64,000 nucleotides of DNA, from the NCBI GenBank assembly GCA_047495785.1, contig JBLDXI010000056.1:248001-312000 (forward strand), written 5' to 3'. Under the pieces are notes generated by a model. The model ran no database searches. It had not been told where the DNA came from and worked only from the letters and a program-made list of their open reading frames with translations. The translations under genes and the position numbers were made by a program. Origin of the DNA: Lepidodermella squamata (lineage: Eukaryota > Gastrotricha). Below, piece by piece: positions 1-49,795 of the stretch (position 1 is the stretch's first letter; each line of letters begins with the position of its first letter).

Positions 1-1070
1 AAGAGGCAGGATATGATTTTTGAAAGTTGTTATCATTCGCCATCTTGAAAATTAGTTTGTGACCTGGTACTTAGCGCCCGCTCATAGCACAATGATCAGC
101 TATGGCTCATAATATTTAGTCGAGAGTCCCAGCAAATTCCAAAGAATGTCGGCTCGAGGGAAAATTCCGCGAACTGACGAAATGGCAAGCAAAAAATTGC
201 AAGCAGCCAAAATGTATGGGGCAGAATGTTACTAGCGATATCACTGGGTGATCAACTGATTTTACTCCGAGAGCAAAAATTCATTGAATTCACTAAAATG
301 GAGGGCGCTATTCTGGAAGCTGGTAAAAGTTACCAGTCACAAATTTAACAGTTACCATTTTCAGGGACAAGCCTGGGCTAATTTGGAAAGGGGTTTCATT
401 GTCTTAAAAATGGTATTTTATAGCTCTAAATAAATACAGCGCCTCCCTGCAACTATACACCATTTTACTGCAAGGAAAGAAAAATGTTCTTAAGCATAGT
501 GCATTGAAAGAACCAGAGAACAAGTAAGAGTAACTTGAAATATCACCCCCGATCACTTAGATTTGCCACTTGTATCGCAACTACTAGCACAGCAATACCT
601 TTTTCTATTAGGCGTGCCAGAGTTACGCACGCGGCCGGTCCTGCGCGCGCAAAAAATATTCTTTCTAGCTAGCGAATAATAAAAAATTACGTATAAAGCA
701 CTTATTTCGAGAGTTTTTTCGAGGAATTTTGATTTTCTGCGAAGTTCGAGTTAGAACTTGGTCAACATAGGTATGTCGTTTCATAACAAAACTCGTTCTA
801 TAACGTCTTGAAATGAATTTTTTGCGCGTCAGGGATTAGTCGGCTAAAACATTCATAAAACTGCGAGGTTATGCCAATGATGTAAAAATGTAGCGACTTA
901 GAGATCAAAATTTTAGTTATTTGCACTGTAAATATCGCCGAAAGTAGCCTGAAAATTATAGAAAACCAGATTTACCTTGCTATATGAAAAGCCTATCGAA
1001 GTGATGAAATGGCTAGTCAGATGTAGCTAGCTTGAGGATTTAGAAATTTTAATAAGGATTCTTGTTGTAG
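1..1070. other. Non-coding stretch left of copy A
   Basis: No coding exon is recognisable here. By comparison with copy B, whose first EGF exon is followed by an intron of about 800 bp, this is probably an intron of copy A. The signal-peptide exon and first EGF exon of copy A would then lie left of the window. I searched by eye for the counterpart of copy B's first EGF exon and did not find it. It is also possible that copy A has lost these exons. Confidence 0.5.
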
Positions 1071-19956
<18,886 letters not shown>

Positions 19957-20152
19957 GCGAACTGAATGAGGCCGCAATATACGCCGAACCTATTATCATT
20001 TATCCTTATTTTGCTTCACTCTGTTGCAAAACTATTGTTTCTGCTTTTGCATGGGGAACTTGGCGATCGGCCTCCTCGCGGCGTTCCCTGGAGCCACTTA
20101 CAGTGGTACTAACGATCGCAATTCGATTGTATAAATATCTATGTATAGAAAT

Positions 20153-20158
20153 AATAAA
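20153..20158 (+). promoter_or_regulatory. Candidate polyadenylation signal of copy A
   Basis: AATAAA lies about 200 bp after the copy A reading frame ends and about 40 bp after the conserved terminal coding relic. It is the only well-placed signal seen before the MITE-like element begins at about 20160. Confidence 0.4.
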
Positions 20159-20159
20159 A

Positions 20160-20355
20160 TTAGCGATGCACAACTAATTGATGACTCATTCTATGATCCT
20201 ACTTGATAAGAAACCAAACATAATGAGGAAGTACCTTCGGCACTTTTGAGCACTGATCAATTTGAATTTACCTTCAATGGTCGAACGTACTTTCCGTTAA
20301 AAAAATCTATAAATATAAAGTAAATTGGTCGTTTTAGCGCGTCACTAAAGATATA
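20160..20355. mobile_element. Diverged MITE-like element (relative of 60784-60987)
   Basis: Read against the reverse complement of the element at 60784-60987, it matches along its whole length. Shared blocks include TTGATGACTCATTC, TTTGAGCACT and GTCGAACGTACTTTCC, and the end reads TTTTAGCGCGTCACTAAAGATAT. Its terminal repeats are decayed. No matching element follows copy B, so it inserted after the duplication or was lost there. Confidence 0.55.
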
Positions 20356-21383
20356 ATCTATGGCTAGTTTTTTCCGTGCGGAGAGTGTAATTTACACAAG
20401 AAATTCGACATCGAGGGAAGACCGTTCTTTCTTTGTGATGCTCAATTCATCATTGTTCTGCAAACTTTTTCCGAAGCAGAGAAAATCGAAGAGCACTACT
20501 AAGTGAAACGGCTAGAAGGCCAACACGCGCGACGCGGTATTTGTTATTTCAGATTTTGAATATATTGTATGACAAATTTGGTCGCTATTTCCCGAAGATC
20601 CCTTGGAAAAGAAAGGCAAACATTCATACCCCACACATTACTGTTTCGACTGCAGCCTCTAACATGAGATCTTTTCAGTGTTAGTAACATATTGATTTCT
20701 TTGTTGAACTAAAGTTAACCTTAAAGAGGATCGTGCAGTCAAATTTAATCAAGTGATTAGTGCGTTCGTAACGGGCCCTGGGTCCGGGCTTTACACAATA
20801 TGCTAATCGATATCGAGGCTCAATGCTCTTTACCAAGTCAGACCGGCTGTTAGGTAAATACGCAACTTTGAACAATCCTTGAGGTGCATTGTTTAGAATT
20901 ATTTTTAAGTATGAGCAAAGAGTTTGAACCAAAATTAGACGACATCGTATCCTGGCAACCGGAGTTATTTTCAGCTTCATGCATCAATACAGGATACATG
21001 ATAGCACCCTGCAGCAACGCGCTCACGAAATGTGCGAACGGCCTGGAAGATCATATTATTTTATAGGAAATATTGAAAAACGGCTCGTAAGAATGGCAAG
21101 AAAGTTCGAGAAAGTCATGAATTAGCAACAGGAAGCATTCCTTTTTAATCGATATACACAGCCGTTCGGTGCTACCAGACAGTTAGCTTTATAGGCCCTT
21201 TTTATTTCAAGATGTGATGTTTTGATATTGGATATTGCTAAGGACTGAAAAAATATGAAACTTTTGATGGTGCCATAATGAATTATGCATATCGACAGGA
21301 ATGCCTTTCAAGTTTGAATAATAAAATGAATTAATTCTTGGAGAATTTTCTTCAAGCGAAGTATACCTAATAGCATTTGAACA
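20356..21383. other. Intergenic gap between copy A and copy B
   Basis: No coding exons or RNA genes are recognised. The sequence is AT-rich. The promoter of copy B should be here, just upstream of the signal-peptide ATG at 21384, but I cannot point to a TATA box or initiator with confidence. Confidence 0.4.
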
Positions 21384-41605
<20,222 letters not shown>

Positions 41606-41659
41606 TAATGGTACTAACAGATCGCATTTACTTTGATCAAACAAATCTACTAAATTTTA

Positions 41660-44475
41660 TCATAGTAAAACAGTTAATGCCTTAGTGACAACGATTGGAT
41701 CAGAAAGCAAGTTGTCTATGGTAAATTCCACATTGTGTTCCCCAGCAGATTCTGCTTTTATCTCTACTGTACCATTCTTGCGTACTAAATCCAGTGTGAC
41801 ATTGCCTACCTTGTTTCCTCCGATTCTGGCTTCCACAACCGGGGCAGCATAAGCAGCCGACTCACTGTAGTTGAATTTCGCAATAGCAGTCTCGCCTACT
41901 TTAACCGATGGCATGTCCTGGATCCGAAAATTATTTAACCTCGACTGCGAATGGATATCAATCGCGGCAGAAATTGCGCCATTTGATGAGCTTGTAGAGG
42001 CTGTGTATCGTCCGCCAGTTTCTAACATACTGTCAGCGTAATCTGTTGAGACAGCTGCGAAGCAACCCATCATTTCCATAGAAAATACCACAGAGCCAGT
42101 GGCTAACAATTTCATTTTTTTCAGAATAGCAGGCTCTGGTAGCTCGTGAATTCTATCAGCCTCTATTGCCGAGTCGAACCAATTTTGACCATCGATTGAG
42201 TGGGAAATATTAAAAAATTTGGAATTCCCCTTTCGGTTCGAAATTTTAACGGCGCTTAGCCAGATGTTTTGTGGAAACGCAATTTGAAGCCACTCGGATG
42301 ACGTGAGAGCAATCTGGTCAGCTGAATGGTATTTGACACCAGTACTCGCTGACATCTCCTCGGCTACTGACATCAAATCGTTAGGGCAGATGTCTGATCT
42401 GATTGAATACAAATCAGTCTTTCCGGAACTCTCTCTTAACCCAGACCAGTCTTCTGATGCGCTGAAATGACACGCAGATCCTGTGTAAATCACGTTCTTG
42501 CAGCCGAGCGTCAGGCATTTTTTAAGGCAAATATCGGCACTTAATTGGTTTGGGGACCTACAAACAACAGAGTTCGGCCAACCGTCAGAGGTCCAGGCGA
42601 TAGCTGAGCCATTCCACCAGGCGTAATAATTGCCCCTATCCAAAGAAGCTGGCCGTTTAAGAATAGTAGGGCGGCCAGAAAGTTCAAGAAAATCGGCTGA
42701 TGTTGAGAGACGGCGGTATCCGAAGCCGAAAGAACTGCCTGGTCCAGCTAATTTGGCAGCAAATTGCAGCTCATTATCAGAGACAGGGCTGAGAGGCAAC
42801 GCGTTTTCAAACTCGCAGGCTGCTCTGTGAATGTCGTAATCCGTTCCTGGTTGTAGATTAAGGGAAACGTTGAAAGCTCGATAGCAGCCACCGCCCCAAA
42901 CGCGCCACATAGGCGGGCAGAAAGCAGCTGGTTGTTCGCAGATGTTAGCCATAGGTTTCAACCAAGCACTATTAGATGGCATCGATTGGAGAAATGTACG
43001 CGTTTCATTTATATCGAGATCTGCTAGGTCACCACCTTCAGCTTTACATAGATCTCTAGCTTGCGAAGCAGTGACGGGTGAAGTCTTAAATGCAAAGCAG
43101 CGTCCGCTATAGCTCGTGTAGTTTTCCGGGCAATCCCCAGCCCAAATCTGAGCTTTTTTCGCACTTTCATGGGTCCTACTTGCCGTTCTTACGAAGTAGC
43201 GACGAGGTTTCGAGCCATAAATCGGTTTCTCGCAAATCGTAGCGGCCAAATCTGAACAGGTTGTACGATTCTGCACTCCAGTTCGACCTTTTAGTATGGT
43301 GCAGCTTTCAGATCCATTCCAAGGCCCCAGAAAATAATCGAAATTCTGATCGGTGTAACTTTTCATGGTTCTAGCAGCGTCACTCGTTGACCGTAAAACT
43401 TCCCCTCCAACCGATTTGCATGATTGAGTTGCTTTCAAAAAGGATCCAAGTGAGTTAACGCTTTTGTAACATTTGTTTGTCGCAGCGTCATAATTCCAGC
43501 CTTCCGATGGCCCGCAGTAGCTGGAGATGGCAGCTTCCCTTCTGCAAATAAAGCTCCTCGATTCGTTGCATTGTGCATTCTGAACGCGTCTGCTTGGGAA
43601 ATGGTAAACAGCGCACGAACCCGCACTTGCATTCGGCGAGATTTGGCTCACTTCTTGCCAGAACGGCGTGATCAACCCAGATTTGTCTTCCTCGGCAACC
43701 CAAGATTTTGCTTCGTCACGCAATAGGCTATAGCCCATCCAGGGTTCAACGTCTGTTGGACCGCCGGATGACACCATCACAGTTTTTAGAAAATCGAGTT
43801 CAGGTTGCGATTTTACAGTTACCCTGAAAAATCAAGAGAGAAATTGCGTACAACTCGAAACTCGTCCTGATTTAAGCATGAATTAATGGAGATTCGCGAA
43901 TTATACTCACAAATTACCACCCGCTGATGAGCAGTATGTCATGGCTCGGTCGAATGCCATCTTGTTTGCGAAGTAGTAGCGATAGCAAGCGTCGATGCCA
44001 AGACTGCTAACAGCAGATACCCTGAAAGAGAAAAATAGGAAAGAGAAAGATGAAGTTGAAAGAATAAAGACCATCCATTAGAGCATGGCGCGAACTGTCG
44101 ATCAACAGTTCTTTCCCAGCCAATGTTATCGTCTCGCATTGTTGTAACAGTAGTTACATTCTCCATTGGTTCGGAGAAATTCATTATTACCGTGGCTGGA
44201 TTGCCGATCTCAGTAACAGGCTGATTTGCCATGAAAATCGACGGACTCCCATCATTCTGAAACAAAAACACGAAATTGGCGCCAAATAATTCCAAAAAAT
44301 TAGCAAAAGGACAAGCATGGCAAACATAAGGACAGGTAGGGATTTTCAAAATTCTTTCTCTGATTGATTTCTATGCTTGGACCAAATTGAGCAGGACTAG
44401 TGATACCTTTTGTGAGCTGGCGTATCTTCCTAAAGCGACCAGACTTAAGACTAACCGGTAAAGATGCAGAGACAT
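41660..44475 (-). CDS. Secreted CTLD/PAN/discoidin protein, complete four-exon gene
   Basis: Exons on the - strand are 44475-44407, 44256-44072, 44021-43911 and 43823-41660, with intron phases 0, 2 and 2. The predicted protein is 842 aa. The first exon is a signal peptide (MSLHLYRLVLSLVALG). Then come CTLDs: CSNGWVSAVSSLGIDACYRYY onward to SFICRRE, GWNYDAATNKCYK to TICEKP, CPENYTSYSGRCFAF to ANICEQP, and CPPMWRVWGGGCYR to VVCRSP. A PAN-like Cys motif (ICLKKCLTLGCKNV) and an F5/8C-like domain (WLQIAFPQNIWLSAVKIS) follow. The last 120 residues resemble a beta-sandwich (VKVGETAIAKFNYSES). It converges on copy B with about 55 bp between stops. The shared domain set with copies A and B suggests a related function. 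Confidence 0.8.
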
Positions 44476-45371
44476 TCTATAAACAGTAAAAAGATGAGCG
44501 AAATTCTAGATTTCTCAAACGTTTTTATCCGATGTTTCTTTTTGAAATTCTCAAATACACATGTCCTGCCATTTAAGGTTAAGAGCTCTGCCTAAACAAG
44601 TGGCATTATCTGCTTTGTTGTATTTTCTGGCAAAAGCACGCTCACCTTTACTGCAGTTTCTTCGCCCACGTAAGGGCTGTTTGCTGTTTCACGAAATTGG
44701 AATAAAGCTATAATTATCTGGAGGGTTTTTCATTGCCTACAGTGCCCCATCAAAATGAGCTATGATGTCTAAAGTTGCACGAAACATTCAAAGCAATTAT
44801 ATTTTCGCTTTATTATTCTTAAACTTTACTGGGAAGGAACTATGCCATTAAACTTTACTAAAAGACGTTAGAATAAATAGCTGTGCCTGTCAATTAAAGT
44901 AAGTTCGACGAGTTGTTGGCAGTTCGAAGTCATCCTGCTGAATTTGATATAAACTTAACAACGGCTTCGAAAGTTGTAGAAGTTAGGCTGGCGTAACTTT
45001 GCATCAGCTGCCACGTTGCAAATTTTAACCGCTAAGCAGACTGCGCCAGTCTCAAGAATTTAAAAATGTAGCTTCATTTTCATAAGATGATGATATATGA
45101 TCTCAGTAAAATGCAAGCTTACTGAGAGGAGCAAGCATATCCGTTTCGGCATACACTGCATTAGACTGTCGGACATTATCAATTATTCAAGCAGAATTGG
45201 GATGTGCTGAACAACTTGCGAAAGACACATCAATCTGTCCCCTCTCTTGTAATCGAATTCTGCATAAAACCAGCAGCGGATGCTTATAGATTACTCGGTT
45301 TAAACTTTAATTTGATATTCACTAGAACCACTTTAAAATTCACGTTACAAAACAATATCGGTTTATTTTAT
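44476..45371. other. Intergenic region upstream of the lectin gene
   Basis: AT-rich and without supported exons. It should contain the promoter of the - strand lectin gene near 44480-44700 and the 3' flank of the TPR gene. Confidence 0.4.
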
Positions 45372-46136
45372 TCAGTAGTAAAGCGTTGTTTTCGCACGTT
45401 GCATCTTTCGCCGCCTCGCCCAACTCATAATTCGCTCTTTGGAAACATAAGTCGGGGGAAGGATTGTTCTAGATATTGCCGTAGACGGTTTTGTGATCGT
45501 CAAAATGCGTTGTGGTTCGATGAGCTCATCAGCACTTTGCTCGTGGGATACACTGTACTTGCTTGGCAGATCTTCAAATACAGAATCGGCTAACATGGGC
45601 AACTGCAACTTGCGATTGCGTTGGCTAGCGTAAATATCACGCTTTTCTTTTAGAGTTCTCTAGAAACCAATATTGCGTAAGAATTTTTCGAATTTCAATG
45701 ATTTCATCTTACCTCATAGTCTGGGAAAAGTCTTAACACGGTGTCGAAGGCGTGATCCGCCTCATCTCCGCGTTTCAAATCAGCGAGGACCACAAACTTC
45801 CGCAAATGAGTCTTTATCTCATATGGTTTGCTTTCACAAGCTCTAACGGCGTCCTGCAGGGCCATTTCCGACTTTCCGATCGCAGAATAGCACACACTTC
45901 GCTGGAGAAGTACGGAATGATGGAGGCCTAAACCTGTCTGCAATCGCTCGATTGTATCGAACTTTTCAATAGCATCTTTGTATTGTCCTGGTTTTTAACA
46001 CCTTAAGACGCAATTCTACAAGCAACTTGATAAATTTACCTGCTATCAACAGCCGCTTCCCAGCATCATTGAGCTCATCAATAGTCCTATGCCGAGCTGA
46101 CACTGATTTACACAGCCTCACGCTACCAGCAGCCAT
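45372..46136 (-). CDS. Small TPR-repeat protein, complete three-exon gene
   Basis: Exons on the - strand are 46136-46040, 45987-45713 and 45659-45372, totalling 660 nt for 219 aa plus stop. Intron phases are 1 and 0 and the frames join cleanly. The start MAAGSVRLCKSVS is set by the only ATG in the first exon. TPR-like helices follow: DAGKRLLIAGQYKDAIEKFD, then HHSVLLQRSVCYSAIGKSEM ALQDAVRACESKP, then ADLKRGDEADHAFDTVLRLF. The C-terminal third is basic and not TPR. TPR repeats are protein-binding scaffolds. I do not recognise the exact orthologue; it has no signal peptide and is probably cytosolic. Confidence 0.7.
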
Positions 46137-46944
46137 GGAATAGCTAGAATACCGAATATAATCTGCAGCTCGCCCAAGCAGAAGGAACGAAATTCAAACT
46201 TTCACGCGTTCCAATTATTTGCTTTAGTACCTAACTTTTCTGTCAAAAAGTGGCCGACAGTGAATGGAATATAGTCGTTTGCTTTATGTGCGATGAATCA
46301 ATAGCCGCAATGTATCCTTGGTGACGCTATTAATGCTTTGTGAAATTGAATTAAGTGAGCAGTGAGCGGAGAATGCGGTCTGCGATTTTAGGTTCAGCGA
46401 CAACACAAATGATGGTGTTTTATGGGACATGCGGTCATCGACTGAAAGAGGCTAGCATTATTTTTTTGGCTCGTAAAATTGGCGGTAATCATTTTAACGT
46501 GTAGGCATAATTCTCGGGCAGCTCTTTTTGCTCTCACTTTTGCGACTTAGTGATTTTAGAAATCGCCTGTTCAATTGGATTCACGATGATTGTGGGATTC
46601 ACCGATTTGACCTTTATAAAATTACCGTTTGTTTCACGTGTTCCGGCATTAACAAAATGCGATGAAAAACGAAACTTGATTCAAAAAGGCCACCGAAAAA
46701 TCAGTGCCGAATAGAAGCATGTACGCAGGTGCCCTTCATTTTGCTCATGCACAGACTGAGAACCCACGACTTAATAACTCATCAAGCCCAACATAATGCC
46801 CCTGCCCTCCCGCATAGCACCTGCACCGATCAAGAAGCCGACGAAGGCGAATTATGAGGCGCTTATGAACCTTGGAGAGTCTCATTAAGAACGAAATTAA
46901 CAAAGCTGATGCGCGATATGAGGCAATAAGGAAATACTCTGTGG
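46137..46944. other. Intergenic stretch left of the ankyrin relic
   Basis: No open frame with a recognisable domain is seen. The part near 46137-46260 should contain the promoter of the - strand TPR gene. Confidence 0.35.
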
Positions 46945-47490
46945 CTAGCCATGGAGCAATATAATTTCCCCCGGATTTGGAACCTTGAGTGAGTCCGGAA
47001 ATGGGGAAATACTGGAAAACTGGGATTTTGGTGGCCTCTGAAAAACTTTTATCAGCATTTGCATGAAGTAGCGTCCAACCATGATGGGCTGTGGCGTCGA
47101 CACTCGCTCACAGCTCCGCAAGGACTCTCCCATCATCAGTGCTCCCTTCCACTGAAGCCAATGCAACGCTGTAAAACCACAGTCGGGCGCGTAATTGATG
47201 TTGGAGCCGAAGTTGCTTACGGAAGCTCTCGCAATTTCGGCGTTATGTCATCAACAGTCTCGATATTGGCTGCGAATTCGCCCGCGAGTATCCTCTAAAC
47301 CTCGTTTTGTTCATTCATACAGGCTGCGTGCAGCGGTGTTAAAAGCTGCTCCTGCTCCGCGTTGATATTGGCTTCAAACTTTCATACTAGGGCTCCCCCG
47401 ATTTCGGTAAGGCCTTCGCCGCTGCGTAATGCAATGGCGTGGTGCAGGTGCCATCAGCAGCATCAATTATCGCCTAACCTTAATCCAAGG
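46945..47490 (-). pseudogene. Decayed ankyrin-repeat gene fragment
   Basis: Read on the - strand, three ankyrin-type signatures appear in different frames: TPLHYAAAKALPK (about 47450), LLTPLHAACMNEQNEV (about 47345) and GFTALHWLQ (about 47185). They are spaced about 33 residues apart. Frame changes and in-frame stops separate them, for example after GGAL and after NEQNEV. No splice pattern would restore the frame simply. It is therefore most likely a pseudogene or an old retrocopy, although sequencing errors could mimic it. Confidence 0.5.
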
Positions 47491-47689
47491 CACTCTTAAA
47501 CTGCGCTAATAGGGAGATCTGCGACCTGGATCTGACCAAGTTTCAATTATTGAAGTAAAAGCCATAGTCACTTATGCCACGCGCTAAAATATTTTTATTG
47601 TTAATCCATTAAAATCATCATTCAAGTAATGCGGCTGTTGCAGTAAGAATTAAACGCTACAAGGTCGGCGTTCGCAGTCACCACCTGAT

Positions 47690-47825
47690 TATAATCATCA
47701 TTCATTCTCTCTATAACAAGATCATCATAACAAGATAATCGAAATAATATTGATAATAAATAATGATAGTATTATGCAATAGCAATAATCATCAAATAAC
47801 GATAACGACAAAAGGATTTTTATAG
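47690..47825. repeat. AT-rich ATC/AAT/ATA low-complexity tract
   Basis: Repeated ATCAT, ATAAT and CAAGAT units without coding potential. Confidence 0.5.
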
Positions 47826-48561
47826 GTAGATTTATTTCAATTTTTTACTGAGTGCGTCGCAGAGAGGTGGCTCGCAGCTGCTCGAAGTTGCGCAGTCTGG
47901 GCAAAATAGTGCACGTGCGCAACGAGGTGCTCGTTTGCAGGCAGGTATAAATAGATGTCATATAAATAAGTAAATAAATAAATGAGATCATCAATAAATT
48001 CAAATGAGATCAGCTCGCCATGTTGTTTGTTCCAACTAAAACCGATAGAAATTTGTATTACACAAAACCAATTCAAGTTGCGGAATGTTGTTGATGTTGA
48101 TGATGAACGCCACTTTTATAGTTATCACACTGTCGACGAAAATGCATAAAACTACGAAAAGACCTCGCCGGGCAGCCTTATCGTCGTCCAAAAAATTCCA
48201 CGCCGTTTCTTACTCGATAGAACGCTGCGAAAAAAACCGCGTAAATGCCCCAGCTTCTACCGAGTAAGAAACCGGCCAGTCCGAATCAACCACCATTTGG
48301 CATCAGGCAGGCTAAAAACAAGATTTTGGTTGGTCCTCGATGTAACAAAAGAGTACTTGAATCATGAGCAGAGAAAAACGCGGGGTAGACTCAGAGAGTA
48401 TATTTATACGCTTGAGGTAAAACCACAACATGAAGTGATGAGATGGAATGGCAGTTACGCAATCGATCTGACTTCTTACAATGGAAGAGGAAAGCCTTAT
48501 TTGTTTGTATCTCGTATATCATCATTTATATAAGCTAGGCACAGCAAAATAAGTAGTAAAG
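47826..48561. other. Intergenic stretch, nothing supported
   Basis: Short ORFs exist on both strands but none shows domain features, codon structure or splice context. It is the 3' flank of the - strand exons starting at 49583. Confidence 0.4.
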
Positions 48562-49583
48562 CTAGGATGTAGATGTTGGCTCTGAGGTCAGCGATATCGC
48601 AGCACGGGCTGGCGGGGGGCGAAGAGACGGCGAAGTGAACGACCGGCGGAGGGTGGCCGCGTCAGGGCTCTGCAGCACCTCATCGTCGTCGTCATCCGGC
48701 GGCGTGTGCCTGCTCGTCACCAGGTGGTGGTGGCTCGAGAAATCAGACGCCGAGTAGGCATGTTGATCGCGGAAGTAAGCGTGTTGCTGCTGATCCGAGG
48801 CCGACTCCCGATTGATGACAGTCGACTGCCGGGACAGCATTTGGTGGTGCTTACTGTCAGAATGCCTACACGGCGCTGAGGGCGGTGAGCCGGTTGCCGA
48901 GTGGCAGTTACACGAGCAGGACGAGCCTGATGACGGCGGGGATGAGCTGCATTTAAGAGGCTGACCACCCGCTCCAGGGACTGTTGTTGCAGTGACGAGG
49001 ACGCTTGGCCGGGTTTTCGGCAGCAGACCATCTCCACTGCTCACACTGCCTCCGTGGTGGAGGGAGACAGGCGGAGGGTTGGAGGTTGAGGCTAATCGGT
49101 TAGATGAACCAAGTTGACCACTGCTATGCAACGAGGAAGATCTGTGGTCGTTGATAGCCGCCTCCAAACGCCGCGTTTCTGAATACAGCCGGTTTGCGTC
49201 TGAAAAAGCGAAGAAAACTCTCAAAACTTGCATGCGGCAAATGATTTCAACTTCAAAATTAATTAATTAATTTTTTAATAATTCAACAATTAAAAATAAA
49301 AATGAAAAATAATTTTGTTCTCAATTTGTGACCTATAATTTGAATTTTTTATCTAACAAATCTACGAAAGCAAGACGAAGACCCGAAGATGAAGAGATCC
49401 CGAACGAAAGGAGAAGAACTGTTACGACATTTATCAGAAATCAAAAGTGCCGCCGTGACATGCCCAAAAGATGAAGTGCCCACATTTAGAAATTTGAACT
49501 CAAAATAGATTGAAGAATTTGCGTGCTGGTTATAACTCACCGGTTTGCTGGTACAAGAAACTAGGCATTGGGGTAACACTCAG
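48562..49583 (-). CDS. Two Ser/His/Pro-rich exons: alternative rootletin 3' end or a separate gene (5' unresolved)
   Basis: Exon 49583-49541 (43 nt, LSVTPMPSFLYQQT) has a good acceptor and a strong donor CCG|GTGAGT. It joins in phase 1 to exon 49199-48562, which begins ANRLYSETRRLEAAINDH and ends with a stop after EPTSTS. The second exon is disordered: Ser, His and Pro runs, a CSCNCHS cluster and a DDDDDE patch. The first exon begins in phase 0, the same phase as the donor of rootletin's large exon at 50108. It could therefore replace rootletin's usual last exon. Equally it could be the 3' part of another gene whose start I cannot find. Confidence 0.45.
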
Positions 49584-49795
49584 CTAAAAACAAGAACACT
49601 CTGCTCTACGAAGATTGGGCCACAACGACCCTGAGAAGTAGGGTTCATTACGGGGTTACTTCAAAACGCGAAGATAGTGAAGAAAAAGGAAAAGGACAAA
49701 CAAAGTCACAAGACAACACTGACCTCTTCATCGGATCACTTCACGCCCGTTGAGCCCTAGGCGATATCGCTGACTCAGTTGCGGTAAGTGTTTGT

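Noticed and set aside
20041-20095. Structured RNA element (GGGAAC...GTTCCC stem) shared at the ends of both copies
   Set aside because: Differences between the copies are mostly synonymous in one frame (HGEL-DRPPRGVPWS), so a conserved coding exon explains it better than an RNA hairpin.
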